Positions 11,929-14,932 of a stretch of DNA of 14,932 nt are shown one piece after another. Both the position numbers and the translations under genes were made by a program. The DNA comes from CAZSTA01 sp964609495 [NCBI: uncultured bacterium] (lineage in GTDB: Bacteria; CAZSTA01): positions 1-14,932 of the forward strand of contig CAZSTA010000082.1 of the NCBI GenBank assembly GCA_964609495.1. Reading direction: 5' to 3'. Position 1 is the first letter of the stretch. Every line of letters starts with the position of its first letter. The notes beneath the pieces are model-generated. The model saw nothing but the letters and a program-made list of their open reading frames with translations. It ran no database searches and was not told the DNA's origin.

Positions 11929-14900
11929 TTGAGAAATTACAAACTCTATATTTTAACCTTTCTCGTAGTTATGTCCTCTTTAGCTTGGGAAGGAATCGCA
12001 AGTGCGATATCTGATAAGATCTCTCCCAAGCTTTGGGAGGAGGCTCAAACATCTCCCGAGGTGAAGGTGATAATCTATCTGAAGACTCAGCCTGTGCCTG
12101 AGATAGCGGAAAGGGTAAAAGCTGATTACAGGCCTCGGATAGAACAGTTGGAGAAACAGATACAATTGCTTTATCCCGATTTAACACCTAAGGGAGGGGA
12201 AAAAGATACAGATAAGGAAAGAGACCTGGCTCGTCGTTCTTTGGAATCCCTAACTCCTGAGGCGAAAGCGCAGATCAGAGCTCTGCATGTTCAGTTGGAG
12301 AGGGAGTTAGAGGATATGAGAATGGAAATAGTGGATAGTGCGGAATTTTTGATCAAGGGTGAGCAGGACACTTTGGCAAGCTATATCCAATCGGTGGGAG
12401 GAAAGGTAAACTATAAGCTGAGAATAACCAATGTGATAACTGGGGTGCTTCCTAGCGATAAGCTTCAGGAGGTAGCGAATCGTTCTGAGGTTGGCTATAT
12501 ATACCACGATGAAAGGATGGAAGCCCATCTAAATCACAGTGTCTATGCTATAGATGCCGATGTCTGGAAAGATAATGGTTATCTAGGCACTCCTTATGAT
12601 GTAGCAGTGATAGACAGCGGAATCGATGATAGTCATCCAGCTCTATCCAGCAAGATGTCCCTGACTTATCAGAAAGTGTTCCTAGCTGGAGCAGGCAATC
12701 CAGCGTGGGATAATACCATCGATGATGTTAATGGTCATGGGACTCATGTCGCAGGTATAGTGACGAGCACAGATGGTACCTATGGAGGAGTAGCTAGTGT
12801 GGATCTACTCATCAACTGCAAGGCAGGTTATGATAGTAATGGGGTCGATGGAGGACCTGCCTATATGTATTGGTCCGATGGGATGGCGGCTGCAGATTGG
12901 GCGATAGCTGGCGCTATAAGCGATCATGCTGATGTGATAAACCTGAGCTATGGAAGTCATTCTTACAGTGGTGACGATACTGCCTATAGTCGCTTCTGGG
13001 ATGGAGTGGTGATGGATATGAATATCCCAGTGGCTATCTCAGCAGGGAATGATGGGACATCATACCCTATCAGTGAGCCCAGTATAGCCTATAACGTCTA
13101 TAGCGTAGCCGCAGTTGACGATAAGAACGATGCCACTGCTGGCAATCCTGATAGAGGCGATGATACCATAGCTTCTTACAGTAGTAGAGGACCAACACCT
13201 GGGGGAAGGAAGAAACCGGATATAGCTGCCCCTGGAGGCGAGATTTATCCTGCGATAATGTCCTGTGATAACTCCTGGGAGACAGCACCAGACTTTGTCT
13301 CTGGGATGGGGACTAGTATGGCAGCTCCGCATATAGCTGGTGCGCTAGTGATACTCCGTGATTATGGGATTTCCTGGACTCACGGGCAAAAAGCTGTTTT
13401 GCTGAACACCGCAGAGGATAAAGGAGGCGCTGATTGGGATACTGAGTATGGTTGGGGATATGTCGATCTCGCTCATGCTTACACCCACAGAAGTGACTAT
13501 TTTTATGATACAGTTACCGCTTCTGGGACGCCTGGAGACTATGAGCTGTATAAGGGATATGTCTATTCAGGAGATACAGCGACCTTGGTCTGGGAGAGGC
13601 ACGTAACCTACTCTGGAGCCAGTTATCCGATCACTTACTATTCGCTCAGCGATTTGGATCTCCGGATGTACAGACAATCGGACGGAGCAGCGCTCGATTA
13701 TTCGACTTCCTGGATAGACAATGTAGAGCAGGTCCAAGCTTCGAGCTCTAATAATGTGGTCCTCAGGGTTAACTCTTTTTCGTTCCCTACTGGCATAACC
13801 AGTGAATATTTCGCTTTAGCAACGGAGGAAGGCTTCACCCGCACCGATGGGCCATCTTTCAGCTTGACGACAACTAACTATAAGGCCATAGTGAACCGAA
13901 ACTTCACTGCTCAAGTTACTGTGAATAACATCGGTGATGTGCCAGCCCATGGCGTCAACGTCGCTCTATCCCTTCCTACCGGAGTAAGCCTTATCTCTGG
14001 CTCCAATCCTCAGAATCTAGGGACTATCAATAATGGGTCGAGTAAGACTGCTACCTGGACTCTCAAAGCTACTTCTCTTGGAGCTCACACTGTGAACGTG
14101 AACGTTAGTAGTTCTTCCTACGGAGAGTCCTTCTCTAAGACAGGCTCCTTCACAGTGACCGCTTCCAAACCTTATACCTGGTATTTTGGACAGGGATATG
14201 GAGGGAGTGGCTGGCAAACCTATGTGATGATGTCTAACTCTAGTGCTTCCTCAGTGGCCTACGACGCTACCTTCTACAAGGAGGGAGGAGGAACAGTAAC
14301 TGACTCGGGGACTATCAATCCCTATGCTCGAAAGACGATAGCCGCTCATCTCCTTCCTGGCTTGGGAGATGCCTTCTCGGCCAAGATAGAGACGGGTGGG
14401 CCGATAGTAGCCGAGCAACCGATGTATTGGAACTGGAGCGGGGGATTCCCTCAAGGAGGACATACCACCATCGGAGCACCGGCCTTATCAACTACCTGGT
14501 ATTTCGGACAGGGATATGGAGGGAGTGGCTGGCAAACTTATGTGATGATGGTTAATCCCCATAGCTATCCAGTGAACTACACTGCTTACTTCTACAAGGA
14601 GGGAGGAGGAACAGTAACTGACTCTGGGACCATCAATCCCTATGCTCGGAAGACGATAGCGGCTCATCTCCTCCCTGGCTTAGGAGATGCCTTCTGTGCC
14701 AAGATAGTGGCGAGTGACCCGATAGTAGCGGAGCAACCGATGTATTGGAACTGGAGTGGTGGCTTCCCCCAAGGAGGACATACCACTATCGGAGCACCGG
14801 CCTTGTCAAATACTTGGTATTTTGGACAGGGATATGGAGCGAGTGGCTGGCAAACCTATGTGATGATGGTTAATCCTCATAGCTTTCCAGTGACCTACAC

Positions 14901-14932
14901 TGCTTACTTCTACAAGGAGGGAGGAGGAACAG
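11929..14932 (+). CDS. Secreted S8 (subtilisin-like) serine protease with C-terminal surface repeats (3' end outside window)
   Basis: The frame is open from TTG 11929 to the window end, so at least 1001 residues. The SD GAGGAGAGG lies just upstream. The signal peptide is about 27 residues (YKLYILTFLVVMSSLAWEGIA region). An unusually long propeptide follows, with a charged, coiled-coil-like stretch at about 60-145 and an inhibitor-I9-like end. The S8 domain has an intact triad: Asp229 (VIDSGID), His270 (NGHGTHVAG), Ser463 (GMGTSMAAPHIAG), with oxyanion Asn374 (SAGNDG). After about 500 comes a beta-rich region, then a NEW3/DUF11-like sandwich (about 650-745, FTAQVTVNNIGDVPAHGVNV), then tandem 106-residue repeats starting WYFGQGYGGSGWQTYVMM. 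Inference: a cell-surface or secreted protease. It has its own leader region; no dedicated promoter was firmly found. Confidence 0.9.
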   Translation, partial: MRNYKLYILTFLVVMSSLAWEGIASAISDKISPKLWEEAQTSPEVKVIIYLKTQPVPEIAERVKADYRPRIEQLEKQIQLLYPDLTPKGGEKDTDKERDLARRSLESLTPEAKAQIRALHVQLERELEDMRMEIVDSAEFLIKGEQDTLASYIQSVGGKVNYKLRITNVITGVLPSDKLQEVANRSEVGYIYHDERMEAHLNHSVYAIDADVWKDNGYLGTPYDVAVIDSGIDDSHPALSSKMSLTYQKVFLAGAGNPAWDNTIDDVNGHGTHVAGIVTSTDGTYGGVASVDLLINCKAGYDSNGVDGGPAYMYWSDGMAAADWAIAGAISDHADVINLSYGSHSYSGDDTAYSRFWDGVVMDMNIPVAISAGNDGTSYPISEPSIAYNVYSVAAVDDKNDATAGNPDRGDDTIASYSSRGPTPGGRKKPDIAAPGGEIYPAIMSCDNSWETAPDFVSGMGTSMAAPHIAGALVILRDYGISWTHGQKAVLLNTAEDKGGADWDTEYGWGYVDLAHAYTHRSDYFYDTVTASGTPGDYELYKGYVYSGDTATLVWERHVTYSGASYPITYYSLSDLDLRMYRQSDGAALDYSTSWIDNVEQVQASSSNNVVLRVNSFSFPTGITSEYFALATEEGFTRTDGPSFSLTTTNYKAIVNRNFTAQVTVNNIGDVPAHGVNVALSLPTGVSLISGSNPQNLGTINNGSSKTATWTLKATSLGAHTVNVNVSSSSYGESFSKTGSFTVTASKPYTWYFGQGYGGSGWQTYVMMSNSSASSVAYDATFYKEGGGTVTDSGTINPYARKTIAAHLLPGLGDAFSAKIETGGPIVAEQPMYWNWSGGFPQGGHTTIGAPALSTTWYFGQGYGGSGWQTYVMMVNPHSYPVNYTAYFYKEGGGTVTDSGTINPYARKTIAAHLLPGLGDAFCAKIVASDPIVAEQPMYWNWSGGFPQGGHTTIGAPALSNTWYFGQGYGASGWQTYVMMVNPHSFPVTYTAYFYKEGGGT
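14179..14932 (+). repeat. Tandem 318-bp coding repeats in the protease C-terminus
   Basis: Units begin at 14179, 14497 and 14815 (TGG of WYFGQGYG), an exact 318-bp, 106-codon period; the third unit is cut by the window end. Long blocks are identical or differ at third positions only. Divergence is concentrated in the segment after YVMM (SNSSASSVAYDATF, VNPHSYPVNYTAYF, VNPHSFPVTYTAYF). Each unit ends MYWNWSGGFPQGGHTTIGAP. This resembles the WYF...GG-type surface repeats of several deep-branching bacteria. Confidence 0.9.

Noticed and set aside
13060-13332. Minus-strand open frames within the S8 catalytic domain
   Set aside because: They are antisense to the region encoding the active-site Ser and oxyanion Asn, without domains of their own.
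1-14932. CRISPR arrays, tRNA and rRNA genes, complete insertion sequences
   Set aside because: No regularly spaced short direct repeats, no tRNA-like T-loop with acceptor stem, and no transposase reading frame were found on either strand.

Overview
The window is bacterial. It has strong AGGAGG-type ribosome binding sites, near-consensus sigma-70 promoters, an extracytoplasmic-function (ECF) sigma factor with its zinc-finger anti-sigma factor, and gene pairs coupled by overlap. Arginine is mostly AGG/AGA and isoleucine often ATA, and the proteins are rich in charged residues. This leans towards a thermophilic or deep-branching uncultured lineage, but I cannot name a phylum. An RseB-like periplasmic regulator and a TPR/lytic-transglycosylase protein make a diderm envelope plausible (inference).

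Layout. Positions 1-949 hold the end of a membrane glycosyltransferase-like protein (5' end outside the window). Positions 1074-2438 hold a glyoxylate/hydroxypyruvate-reductase-type dehydrogenase followed 6 nt later by a TM1367-type cyclophilin-like protein. Positions 2439-2910 are an unusual structured stretch of about 470 bp with many perfect stems, one small ORF with a perfect Shine-Dalgarno (SD) site, and one copy of a 49-bp palindromic repeat. Positions 2911-5726 carry a NUDIX hydrolase and then an envelope-stress-type module: ECF sigma factor, zinc-finger anti-sigma factor and RseB-like protein. Positions 5784-6841 are an AT-rich island with a beta-class DNA methyltransferase and a 20-codon stub that may be the start of a lost restriction gene. 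Positions 6961-8793 (minus strand) encode a multi-spanning GT-C-like membrane protein with C-terminal TPRs. It is divergent from 8919-11237, a TPR-rich lytic transglycosylase. Positions 11238-11928 are non-coding, with two tandem promoter-bearing repeats, a terminator-like structured RNA candidate, a 24-codon ORF and a second terminator. From 11929 to beyond the window end runs a large secreted S8 (subtilisin-like) protease with at least three near-identical 318-bp C-terminal repeats.

The unifying theme is the cell envelope: sugar-transfer membrane proteins, peptidoglycan cleavage, a sigma/anti-sigma/RseB sensor cascade and a surface protease. The most unusual signal is a small palindromic repeat family. 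One 49-bp copy lies in the structured intergenic region (2740-2788). A second copy (8999-9047), 44/49 identical with a compensatory base-pair change, sits in frame inside the transglycosylase gene. A second palindrome type (arms based on AAGGGGARGA) is likewise found once between genes (2705-2741) and once in frame inside the divergent membrane-protein gene (8173-8193).
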